Assembly (NCBI RefSeq): GCF_018991925.1
Contig: NW_024737042.1
Location: forward strand, 15,347,696 to 15,411,695
Direction of reading: 5' to 3'
Origin: Homarus americanus
Lineage: Eukaryota > Arthropoda > Malacostraca > Decapoda > Nephropidae
Length of the DNA stretch: 64,000 nucleotides
Below the pieces are notes generated by a model that saw only the letters and a list, made by a program, of their open reading frames with translations, did not search any database and was not told the DNA's origin. A program made the translations under genes and the position numbers. The stretch's first letter is position 1. Each line of letters begins with the position of its first letter. Shown here piece by piece: positions 11,828 through 23,277 of this stretch.

Positions 11828-13213
11828 GACTGTACTAGAAAGACTGTGTGAGTGTACTAGAAAGACTGTGTGAGTGTACTAGAAAGACTGTGTGAGTGTA
11901 CTAGAAAGACTGTGTGACTGTACTTAGAATGACTGTGTGAGTGTGCTGGAAGGCTATGCAAGTGTACTGGAAAGACTGTGTGACTGTACTAGAAACACTG
12001 TGTGTCTGTACTAGAAACATTGTGTGACTGTACTAGAAAGACTGTGTGAGTGTACTAGGAAGACTGTATGAGTGTACTAGGAAGACTGTGTGACTGTACT
12101 GGAAAGACTGTGTGAGTGTACTAGAAAGACTGTGTGAGTGTACTAGAAAGACTGTATGAGTGAGTGTACTAGAAAGACTGTGTGAGTGTACGAGAAAGAC
12201 TGTGTGACTGTACTAGAAAGACTGTGTGAGTGTACTGGAAAGACTGTGTGACTGTACTGGAAAGACTGTGTGAGTGTACTGGAAAGACTGTGTAAGTGTA
12301 CTGGAAAGACTGTGTGAGTGTACTAGAAAGACTGTGTGAGTACTGGAAAGACTGTGTGACTAGAAAGACTGGAAAGACTGTGTGAGTGTACTGGAAAGAC
12401 TGTGTAAGTGTACTGGAAAGACTGTGTAAGTGTACTAGAAAGACTGTGTGAGTGTACTAGAAAGACTGTGTGACTGTACTAGAAAGACTGTGTGAGTGTA
12501 CTGGAAAGACTGTGTGACTGTACTGGAAAGACTGTGTAAGTGTACTGGAAAGACTGTGTGAGTGTACTAGAAAGACTGTGTGAGTGTACTAGAAAGACTG
12601 TGTGAGTGTACTGGAAAGACTGTGTGAGTGTACTGGAAAGACTGTGTAAGTGTACTGGAAAGACTGTGTGAGTGTACTGGAAAGACTGTGTAAGTGTACT
12701 GGAAAGACTGTGTAAGTGTACTAGAAAGACTGTGTGAGTGTACTAGAAAGACTGTGTGACTGTACTAGAAAGACTGTGTGAGTGTACTGGAAAGACTGTG
12801 TGACTGTACTGGAAAGACTGTGTGAGTGTACTGGAAAGACTGTGTAAGTGTACTGGAAAGACTGTGTGAGTGTACTAGAAAGACTGTGTGAGTGTACTGG
12901 AAAGACTGTGTGAGTGTACTAGAAAGACTGTGTGAGTGTACTGGAAAGACTGTGTGAGTGTACTGGAAAGACTGTGTGAGTGTACTAGAAACATTGTGTG
13001 ACTGTACTAGAGAGACTGTGTGACTGTACTAGAAACACTGTGTGAATGTACTAGAGAGACTGTGTGACTGTACTAGAAACACTGTGTGACTGTACTAGAA
13101 ACATTGTGTGACTGTACTAGAGAGACTGTGTAAGTGTACTGGAAAGACTGTGTGAGTGTACTAGAAAGACTGTGTAAGTGTACTGGAAAGACTGTGTGAG
13201 TGTACTGGAAAGA
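11828..13213. repeat. Minisatellite, 22 bp unit, same family as 7903-8774
   Basis: Units containing GTACTAGAAAGACTGTGTG or TACTGGAAAGACTGTG. The same unit length, orientation and core (TACTAGAAA...ACTGTGTGA) as the array at 7903-8774 show common origin, though AAAGAC variants dominate here and AAACAC there. A patch near 12985-13110 carries the AAACAC/AGAGAC variants of the first array. Confidence 0.97.
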
Positions 13214-14440
<1,227 letters not shown>

Positions 14441-15338
14441 CTTGGTAACAGTGTAGTGTGGGGTCTAATATTGACTTAATAACAGTGTAGTGTGGGGTCT
14501 AATATTGACTTGGTAACAGTGTAGTGTGGGGTCTCATATTGACTTAATAACAGTGTAGTGTGGGGTCTAATATTGACTTGGTAACAGTGTAGTGTGGGGT
14601 CTAATATTGACTTGGTAACAGTGTAGTGTGGGGTCTAATATTGACTTGGTAACAGTGTAGTGTGTGGGTCTAATATTGACTTAATAACAGTAGTGTGGGG
14701 TCTAATATTGACTTGGTAACAGTAGTAGTGTGGGGTCTAATATTGGACTTAATAACAGTGTAGTGTGGGGTCTAATATTGACTGCAACAGTGTAGTGTGG
14801 GGTCTAATATTGACTTAATAACAGTGTAGTGTGGGGTCTAATATTGACTTGGTAACAGTGTAGTGTGGGGTCTACTATTGACTTTAATAACATGTAAAAT
14901 CTTAATATTGACTTGGTAACAGTGTAGTGTGGGGTCTAATATTGACTTAATAACAGTGTAGTGTGGGGTCTAATATTGACTTGGTAACAGTGGTGTGGGG
15001 TCTAATATTGACTTGGTAACAGTGTAGTAAACGTATTATATTGACTTGCACAGTGTAGTGGGGTCTAATATTGACTTGGTAACAGTGTAGTGTGGGGTCT
15101 AATATTGACTTAATAACGGTAGTGTACAGTGTAGTGTGGGGTCTAATATTGACTTGGTAACAGTGTAGTGTGGGGTCTAATATTGACTTAATAACAGTGT
15201 AGTGTGGGGTCTAATATTGACTTGGTAACAGTGTAGTGTGGGGTCTAATATTGACTTAATAACAGTGTAGTGTGGGGTCTAATATTGACTTGGTAACAGT
15301 GTAGTGTGGGGTCTAATATTGACTTGGTAACAGTGTAG
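14441..15338. repeat. Minisatellite, 34 bp unit with two alternating variants
   Basis: Unit: CTTGGTAACA or CTTAATAACA, then GTGTAGTGTGGGGTCTAATA and TTGA. The GG and AA variants alternate over much of the array (clearly so at 15140-15300), giving a 68 bp dimer. Some units are degraded near 14880-15060. Confidence 0.97.
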
Positions 15339-15571
15339 TGTGGGGGGGGGAGAGATTCTTATTATTATTATTTTTCTTCTTCTCCTCTCTTCCTTCCTTT
15401 CTTCCTCCTCCTCCTCTCTTCCTTCCTTTCTTCCTCCTCTTCCTCTTCCCGCCGGAGTTGCAAGAGTCTCTCTCTGGGGATTAAGGAGGATCGCTCTCCC
15501 GGGGGTAAGGATCCTCAAGGCGGATTTGGAAGTGGCTGGAATTGTTGCTTTTACTTGGACGGTCGGGGATT

Positions 15572-15573
<2 letters not shown>
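15339..15573. other. G run, pyrimidine tract and short unique segment
   Basis: A G9 run, (ATT)n, then CTTCCT-rich pyrimidine repeats to about 15450 and 120 bp of unique DNA. One frame continues from the pyrimidine tract through the unique part, but I do not credit it. Confidence 0.6.

Positions 15574-15626
<53 letters not shown>
15574..15626. repeat. (GA)n microsatellite
   Basis: Pure GA run. Confidence 0.97.
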
Positions 15627-15629
<3 letters not shown>

Positions 15630-15750
15630 ACGTTCATACAACCCCAAGAACTTAGCATAAATGGTGTAATCAATATTCTGTATATATGTATTTAACTAGA
15701 ACGACAAAGAACAAAGGAATCAATACCAGGTTCACTATATATTTAACTCT

Positions 15751-16757
15751 CTCAAAGGATTAATCCATCCACCATCCTCAAAGGCTTGATCCATTATCCT
15801 CAATGGGTTTCTCCAGCATTCTCAAAGGATTAATCCATCGTTCTAAAATGGTTAAACCATCATTCTCAAAGGGTTAAACTGTCATTCTCAAAAGGGTTAA
15901 ATCATCTTCCTCAAAGGGTACAGCATCGTCCTCAAAGGGTTAAAGCATCGTCCTCAAAAGGTTAAACCATCGTCCTCAAAGGGTTAAAACATCGTCCTCA
16001 AAGGGTTAAAACATCGTCCTCAAAGGGTTAAAACATCATTCTTAAAGGGCTAAACCATCGTCCTGAAATGGTTACACCATTGTCCTCAAAAGGTTAAATC
16101 ATCTTCCTCAAAGGGTACAGCATCGCCCTCAAAGGGTTAAAACATCGTCCTCAAAGGGTTAAAACATCATTCTTAAAGGGCTAAACCATCGTCCTCAAAA
16201 GGTTAAACCATCGTCCTCAAAGGGTTAAAACATCGTCCTCAAAGGGTTAAAACATCGTCCTCAAAGGGTTAAAACATCATTCTTAAAGGGCTAAACCATC
16301 GTCCTCAAATAGTTACACCATCGTCCTCAAAAGGTGAAAGCATCGTCCTCAAAGGGTTAAAGCATCGTCCTCAAAAGGTTAAACCATCGTCCTCAAAGGG
16401 TTAAACCATCGTCCTCAAAGGGTTAAAACATCGTCCTCAAAGGGTTAAAACATCGTCCTCAAAGGGTTAAAACATCATTCTTAAAGGGCTAAACCATCGT
16501 CCTGAAATGGTTACACCATTGTCCTCAAAAGGTTAAATCATCTTCCTCAAAGGGTACAGCATCGCCCTCAAAGGGTTAAAGCATTGTCCTAAAAGGGTGA
16601 AACCAATATCCTTAAAGGGTTAAGGCATCATCCTCAAAAGGGTTAAACCATCCTTCTCAGAGGGTTATAAACCATCGTCCTCAAAGAGTTAAACCATCAT
16701 CCTTAAAGGGTTAAAGTATCATCCTCAAAGGGTTAAAGTATCATCCTTTAAGGGTTA
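15751..16757. repeat. Minisatellite, 22 bp unit (AAAGGGTTAA family)
   Basis: Unit: TCGTCCTCAAAGGGTTAAA followed by ACA or CCA. Variants have TCATTCTTAAAGGGCTAAA or CAAAAGGTTAAA, and blocks of variants recur (for example the TTAAAGGGCTAAACCATC unit at several places), suggesting higher-order amplification. Its reverse complement closely matches the array at 53525-53990. Confidence 0.97.
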
Positions 16758-16850
16758 AGGTCTCCTCGAGGGCCTTGAGTTTGAGGGGCAGCGAGACACG
16801 TAATGAGATATACTGTATGTAAGGGGTCAGTATATAAATATTCTCTTTAG

Positions 16851-16879
16851 TGTAGTTGTCGACTCACCTGTCAGCCCAG
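16851..16879 (+). CDS. Candidate small exon, paired with 17133-17224
   Basis: Flanked by a good acceptor (ATATTCTCTTTAG, ends 16850) and a consensus donor (CAG|GTAAGG at 16880). The 29 bases read CSCRLTCQP and pass in frame into the next candidate exon, with a split Arg codon at the junction. The upstream DNA has an in-frame TAG directly before the exon, so the acceptor would be required. Product unknown; evidence is only splice-signal quality and an open frame. Confidence 0.25.
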
Positions 16880-17132
16880 GTAAGGTAATCTTTCCCTCTC
16901 TGGCTTGTGTTAGTCTTATTCTCATCTTCCTTCTTCCCCTGCCTCACCTACTCCCCTCCTCCTCCTCCTCCTCCACCCTTGCCTCTCCACCCCCTGCCTT
17001 TCCTCCTCCTCCTCCTCCTCCTAGTCCTCCTCCTCCTCCACCTCCTGCCTCTCCAACCCCTGCTTTTCCTCCTCCTTCTCCTCCTCCACCCCCTGTCTTT
17101 CCTCCTCCTCCTGGATCTATTCATATCTGCAG
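16880..17132 (+). other. Candidate intron filled with CCT repeats
   Basis: Starts GTAAGG and ends TATTCATATCTGCAG. Mostly (CCT)n and related pyrimidine repeats, which translate into Pro/Leu-rich artefacts. Confidence 0.3.
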
Positions 17133-17224
17133 GACAAACTCATATGGCTTCAATGAACAGTTACTTAATCAGAAGCTTCAAGGACGAGAGGCTCCCAGCT
17201 GTGTTTACCAAAAGACTATAGAAG
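17133..17224 (+). CDS. Candidate internal exon of an unknown gene
   Basis: 92 bases between a strong acceptor (CTGCAG, ends 17132) and a donor (GAAG|GTGTGT, 17225). One frame is open throughout and reads in part TNSYGFNEQLLNQKLQGRE and APSCVYQKTIE. It is compatible in phase with 16851-16879. Composition looks protein-like and is not low complexity, unlike the surroundings. I recognise no family; the next exon was not found, and the donor runs straight into a GT microsatellite, which may fake the signal. Confidence 0.32.
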
Positions 17225-17642
17225 GTGTGTGTGTGTGTGTGAACCCTGCAGGCTGCTTCTCCTTTCCTCCAGCCTTAAAGACTCCCCATCATAAAGTCTA
17301 TCTCAGCCTTCCTCATTAACTCTCAAGTCTATCTCAGCGGGTAACTCACAATATTTACTCACATACACTCATAAACATCTCACGGATCTTTATTGAAGGT
17401 TATATTTTCACCTGACGAAGAGGAAATCAGTCTCACCTCACATATTCAATGGAACAGATTATCTCCAGGTGTGTGGGTCAAAACAGGTTAATTACGGTTT
17501 ACACTTGAGTTTCATTTAATGTTATATAGTTTTTAGTTCTCGCTTTCCCCTAAAAAAAAAAAAATCGAAGCCAAGTCTGTTTCTCTCAATCACTGTACCA
17601 CGAGTAGCCCCTTGACGTGTGTTATTAAGTTATCTCTCTCCT

Positions 17643-17678
<36 letters not shown>

Positions 17679-17782
17679 GTTCTGTTTCTTAAGTTGAAGT
17701 CAAATAATTTTTTTTAATTTGGTTTATCAGAGGAATGTTTATCGTAAGGGTTCCTGAGAATTGGGCATCGTGGTTTGTTGTT

Positions 17783-17818
<36 letters not shown>

Positions 17819-17999
17819 TCGCACTCGTGCATTAAAAATAAGGTTACGGTTTTGCCCTTGTCGACTCATATATAATTATCATGAACGTTTACCTATTATA
17901 TAAATTTCTTTTCACGTGAGTGGTTTCATGTAACATTCCAAACCGTAACATAATTTATCTTAAAAAAAAAAGAAACAAAAATGATAGTAATGCGATCAT
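17225..17999. other. Spacer with GT and CT microsatellites
   Basis: (GT)n at 17225-17241 and about 17784-17816, (CT)n at about 17648-17674. Otherwise unique AT-rich DNA without coding signal. Confidence 0.65.
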
Positions 18000-18062
18000 T
18001 CTCACTCACTCACTCACTCACTCACTCACTCACTCACTCACTCATTTATTTATTTATTTAGT
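18000..18062. repeat. (ACTC)n then (TTTA)n microsatellite
   Basis: ACTC tetramers followed by a short ATTT run. Confidence 0.95.
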
Positions 18063-18224
18063 AGAATTATGGAGATTAGGAACGATAATTTGCTTAGTTA
18101 AGTAAGATTACGTGTACCAGGAAGGAATAAATTCTACTGTATAACCAGGAAATATTATGTTCATGAGCTGGATTTATTGTTCCCAGATTTTGTTCGTAGG
18201 ATGAATCAGACGAACAGACGAGCA

Positions 18225-18225
<1 letters not shown>

Positions 18226-18292
<67 letters not shown>
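18226..18292. repeat. (GA)n microsatellite
   Basis: Pure GA run of about 66 bp. Confidence 0.97.
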
Positions 18293-18296
<4 letters not shown>

Positions 18297-18776
18297 CTTT
18301 TAGAGTAAATAAAAACAAGCATCAGAACAAAACCTCAATAGTAGGAGCACTAATTTGTTTTTTCTCTCTCTCAATATATAACAAAGTTTTTTTTAACAAA
18401 CTTTAAAAAAAGTTTATACGAAAAACTATTTGGCTGAAATATAGCAGCGCGATGGGTCAACTTACCCTTGTATACTGAAAAAAGGTTATATTCACTAACT
18501 CTTTTTTGTGCGTGATGAAGTAATGACTTTTCACACCTGTACATCAAGGTAAATTCCCTAACCGTGTGGCAGAGCAGGTGGATGGATGGATGGATGGATG
18601 GATGGATGGATGATAGGAGAAATAGACCTCTATGTGACGCACGACATATACAAACATACAAATTATTATCAATCCTTTTTCACTAACACACAAACACACA
18701 CACTCGTGTATACTTTTACATATATCAACACAAGTGCAAATATAGTACTCCTTTTACAGACACACATACATATCAT
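18293..18776. other. AT-rich spacer with (GGAT)n
   Basis: (GGAT)n at about 18579-18612. The rest is unique with no gene seen. Confidence 0.6.
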
Positions 18777-18863
18777 TATGTCTAAATCAAATGTAAGTCT
18801 GTATATTTTCAGCCACCGGCTGCAACTCTATTAGTAAACCGTTTATTATTATTATTATTATTA

Positions 18864-18866
<3 letters not shown>
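18777..18866 (+). mobile_element. 3' end fragment of a family B LINE
   Basis: About 60 bp that closely match the 3' ends of the two LINE copies ending at 42060 and 46490: TCTAAATCAAATGTAAG, TATATTTTCAGCCACCGGCT, then AACTCTATTAGTAAACCG and an (ATT)n tail. It is an extremely 5'-truncated insertion. The hairpin CAGCC-ACC-GGCTG (18810-18822) is conserved. Confidence 0.85.
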
Positions 18867-18908
<42 letters not shown>

Positions 18909-19030
18909 CAAATAGCTCCCCTCCACCATCATAACCATCACCACCACCACCGTCATCACCAATATCACCACCTACATCATAATGAACATCACCACTACCA
19001 CCACCGTCATCACCACCAACAAGCTACTAC
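18867..19030. repeat. (ACAT)n and ACC/ATC low-complexity tract
   Basis: ACAT tetramers to 18906, then interrupted CACCATCACC-type trinucleotides. Confidence 0.9.
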
Positions 19031-19590
19031 AACTCAAATGATCACAACTCTCACCACACCCTCACGATATCAACAAATTGGCCAACACGAGTCAGGATTC
19101 TCACGCCGTTCATAACACAAGAGACAAAATTCTCAGAAAATCCTACACTTTCAATTTTCCCAACTAACTAAAAACTCTAGCACTGCTATAACTGGCCCAA
19201 TCACCTTACGACACAAAGATGGATTCTCAGAACTTTGTATCCGTGTAAATGAAGTGGTTGTGGGAATGCATCTATAAAACAGGTTTACCATCTTATCGGG
19301 GTCTTATGACGTAGGTAAGTGGCTAGATGTAAACAAGACGAAGATAGCGACCAAAAATGGCATCGAAATTATGATCTACTGGATTAATTCTCTTGTCCTC
19401 AGTCAGGGGATTTTCTTAACGTACGATTCTTTGTAAATGTGATCGATGGTTTTATTAATACATTGATGAGCAAAACACTCTCGGAAGTATCTTAAATTTC
19501 CCGCCATAAATTTTAGAACATTGTAAACAGTATTGTTTTTTGGGGGGAGGGGGGAGGGGGGAGGGGGCCTTTTGTGTTCGTAGTAATAAA
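19031..19590. other. Unique spacer
   Basis: No gene recognised. A G-rich run (GGGGGGAGGGG type) lies at about 19540-19567. Confidence 0.6.
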
Positions 19591-21037
19591 TGAAGAAAAT
19601 AGATTAAGCGAGTTAGTAAGCAAATAGACAAATTAAAGCTAAATAAATCGCAAGGTCCTGATAAGATATTTGCCAGAGTATTAAAGGAATGTAAGGAAGA
19701 GCATAGTATGTCATTATAAAATATGTTGAACATGTCATTAAAAATGGGTGTAGTACCAGAATCCTGGAGGATAGCAAATGCGATACTGATTTTCAAGAAG
19801 GGAGATAGATCACTATCCTCTAACTACCGTCTAATTCGTTTAACATCAATTGAAGGCAAATTGATGTCAGCCATAATTTCGAAATCTCCTCGAGAAACAC
19901 AAGTTGAGCAATGATTCCCAACATGGCTTTACAAGTGGGCGTTCCTGTCTGACAAATCCATTGTCATTATTTTCAACTGTTTTCGAATCAGTGGATGACG
20001 GACACGATTGTGATGTGGTTTACTTCAACTTTAAGAAAGCCTTCCACAGGGTCCCCCAAGAAAGACTAATACGTAATGTGAAGACTTATGGCATTGGAGG
20101 AGATATTCTAAAATGGATTAGGGCGTGGTTACAGGACAGGAAACAGTGAGTGAACATTAACGGCACTAAATCCGATTGGGGTAACGTCACTAGTGGAGTA
20201 CCATTGTTATTTATTATATACATAAACGACATAGATAGAAGCGTAGACAGCAACATAAGTAAATTTTCTGATGACACTAAAATAGGGCGTGTCATTAAAT
20301 CTGAAGAGGACTCCGTAAAACTACAGGAAGATCTAAACAAATTTTTTACCTGGTCTGAAAAAATGTCAGCTGAAATTGAATGTGGAACAATGTAAAGAAC
20401 TTAGTCTAGGAGATGTCAACAGAAAAACTAGATATCAGATGTACAAAGTTGTTATAGAGAAATCCGACTGTAAGAAAGATTTAGGCTAACAAAGTACTTG
20501 GGTTCATACAAAGGAGTGTTAGTTACAAGACTAGCGAGGTTATCCTAAAACTATATCTTGCGCTTGTGAGACCTCACTTGAATTACGCAGTTCAGTTCTG
20601 GTCACCGTACTACAGAATGGATATAGAATCCCTAGACAGAATTCAAAGGAGAATGACAAGACTAATCCGGGCATTAGGAACCTTGAGTACAGAGACAGGT
20701 TAAAGCATCTTAATTTGCACTCCCACGAGAGACGTAGAGTGAGGGGCGATATGATCGAGGTGTATAAATGGAAGTCAAGGCTAAACAAAGGTAATATAAC
20801 AAAGGTACTTAAATTGTCTAACCAAAAGCGAATTCGTAGTAATGGTTTTAAATTAGACAAATTTAGATTCAAGCGCGAGATAGGTAAACATTGGTTTCGA
20901 AATAGAGTAGTGGATGTGTGGAACAAGTTACTAAATATCATCATTAACTCGAATACGCTGGATACCTTCAAACATAGGTTGGATGGATATATGAGAGATA
21001 GGGGTTGGGTGTAAACGGGGCTCCGTAGTATGTTCTT
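19591..21037 (+). pseudogene. CR1-like LINE copy 1, RT domain, 5'-truncated and broken
   Basis: Remnant of the ORF2 reverse transcriptase of a CR1-like non-LTR retrotransposon. Recognisable blocks: GPDKIFARVLKECKEE, the NYR..RLTSI block, DSQHGFTSGRSCLTN, motif A region VVYFNFKKAFHRVP, FIIYINDIDR, and FSDDTKIG (motif C, FADD in copy 3). The C-terminal part (20715-21014) is open to a stop and ends MRDRGWV, like the other copies. Stops and frameshifts interrupt it (for example at about 19718, 19915, 20147 and 20487). Motif A has Asn where the catalytic Asp should be. The 3' UTR is shortened compared with the copy ending at 39115. Confidence 0.9.
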
Positions 21038-21649
21038 TGTGTGTGTGTATATGTGCGTGCGTGTGTGTGTGTGTGTGGAGGGGAATGTTTGTCTATATGA
21101 GGTTAAATGAAGTCACTAGCCAGTTCTTGGGTGTATGTTTTTTTAATCAATCAATCAACCCTGGAAGCAATTAAAGACATACCACGCGATTCACAATAAC
21201 ATTTCTCTTCTCTCAAAGTATAAAGTATAGACTCTACTCTCTTCACTCTGGTTTATCCTGGGGTTTCATCCTCTCCTCCATCTACAAAGGCTACTGGATC
21301 CTATTACAAGTTTAATATAGCCTCTTCGATCCTTCCCTCCCTCCCAGAATATTGTTCGTGATTCTCCCTCTTCTGTCACCTAACTGTATGTATCATTCCG
21401 CCTCTCTCCTGATTCTAAATAGTTCCCGGTTGATGTTTTCGTGTTGGTCATACATTTAAAACCGAAAGTTGATAATTGGAAAGGGTAAAATACTGTTGTT
21501 CAGAGCAACAATAAGAGAGTGGGTGTGTATTGTGTCACCTGGTGTACTATTACTAGGCGTTACACCCCTCCTGCCTGTGTATGTGTGTTCGGTGTTTGTA
21601 TAATTATATGTGCATGAATTTATGTATGTAAATATGTGTGAGTGCTAGG
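21038..21649. other. Spacer between LINE copies
   Basis: (GT)n at 21038-21077, then unique DNA. GGAAGCAATTAAAG at about 21163 is also found downstream of CR1-like copy 3 (about 39168), so some flanking sequence may belong to the repeat. No gene seen. Confidence 0.55.
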
Positions 21650-21899
21650 AATGGGGTGTATCTGTCTAGGGGTGAGGTGGCAATCCTAGCTGACTCTCTC
21701 GAAAGGGCAGTTCAAAGGATGTCGAAGTCTTTAAACTGCTAGGGGCACATATGGGCACGGAGGTGGAGCGGGTAGACACAGTGAAAGGTTACAGGGAAAT
21801 AATGCTAGGAATGATGACAAAACTAAATTAGACAGGGAGTCAAAACCTAAGCACGTCAAAGAGAGGACTCAGAACACGACTAACTTCAATGTCTACTAC

Positions 21900-23250
21900 A
21901 CAAACAGTAGGAGTATGAGAAACAAAATGGATGAAATCAGGGCGTTGGTATGTACCGAAAAATCGATATAATAGCATTCACCGAAACATGGATAAACTTA
22001 GACTCACGTGAGTTACCTTTCGAATACCAAATTGCAGGTTATAAATTATTCCATACCGATAGGCAGATTAGGAAAGGAAGCGGAGTAGCAATCTATGTCA
22101 GGGATAATCTGAAGTTTGAAATAAATAAGGAAATAAAAACTGAACTGAATACAGAAACAATTTGGATAGAATTAATCGCAGGAGTAATATATAGACCTCC
22201 TAATCATGTTAGAGTTAATGAGCGACTTATTTGGGATGAAATGTGCGGGTCATCCAGACATAGCAAAGTCTGTATAGTAGGCGACTTTAACTTTAGCCAA
22301 ATATATTGGCTCGACCTTACAGGTAACTCAGAATCAGATGTTTTTCTTGAAACAGTTCAGGACTGTTTCCTAAGTCAACATATAACCAAACCCACCCGGG
22401 GTAATAATATACTCGATGTAGTTCTGTCGAACAGAAAACCTCATTAGTAATGTCGAGGTAGGGAACGAACTTGACAACAGGGATCACAAAGAAATAAGAT
22501 TTCAATTAAGATTTAATGGCAGTCGCAAGGAAAATTCCATTTAAGTCCCAGATTTCAGAAGGGCAAACTTTGAAAGGTAAAAAGGCACCTGAGAGAAGGG
22601 GTATCACATTGGGGGATGGATTACATGACCTCACTCAATGTACCCACAGAGGGCGAGCTCACTTTACCTGCAGACCTGACAACGATATCTTCACAAAATA
22701 TGACGGTTGAGGATGACCTGATCACGAGATCTGAGGGTGAAGAGTTCCACAACAATTTAAATAATGAGTTACTTAATGCACAAAGGCAGAACATACCATA
22801 CAGAAAACTCAGATCAGACAACAATGATCCTAAATGGATAAATAATTATTTAAATAATATTATTGGACAAAGGAAGGCTATAGGTAGAAGAATAAATCGT
22901 GGTGAAGTTTACCTCCGAGATTATTATAAGGTATTGGCCAGTAGGGTTAAGACCGAGATAAGAAAAGCAAAGAGGAGTAATGAACTGAAGGTAGCAAGGA
23001 AGGCGAAGTTAAACCCCAAGGGATTCTTTCAAATGTATCAAACTAAAAGAGGAGAAAAGATTGGACCAATACAGTCAGATATCCGGCGAGCTAACTGATA
23101 ACGATGGAGAAATGAGCAATAATCTGAAAAAAATATTTTTCATCAGTTTTCACCACCGAAAATTTAAACGTGATACCCGAGGCACCGACTATATACAGAG
23201 ATAGTGAAGAAAATACATTAAGCGAGATAGTAGTGATTAGTAACGATGTT
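21900..23250 (+). pseudogene. CR1-like copy 2, endonuclease and linker
   Basis: Apurinic endonuclease-like domain of the LINE ORF2 protein, which nicks target DNA. Motifs in order: IIAFTETWINL (catalytic Glu), GVAIYVRD, VIYRPPN, GDFNFSQIYW, and RGNNILDVVLSN, where the frame ends (22447). The final His motif lies in another frame just downstream (DHKEIRF), so there is a frameshift near 22440. The linker before RT is open from 22616 to 23098 and basic (KWINNYLNNIIGQRKAIGRR). Confidence 0.87.
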
Positions 23251-23277
23251 AGTAAGCAAACAGACCAGCTAAACTTG

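Noticed and set aside
16907..17221. 104-codon plus-strand ORF
   Set aside because: Mostly Leu/Pro from CCT repeats; another frame of 17133-17224 fits the splice signals better.
20540..20971. 143-codon minus-strand ORF
   Set aside because: Antisense of CR1-like RT; similar shadows occur at 37966-38544 and 38680-39036.
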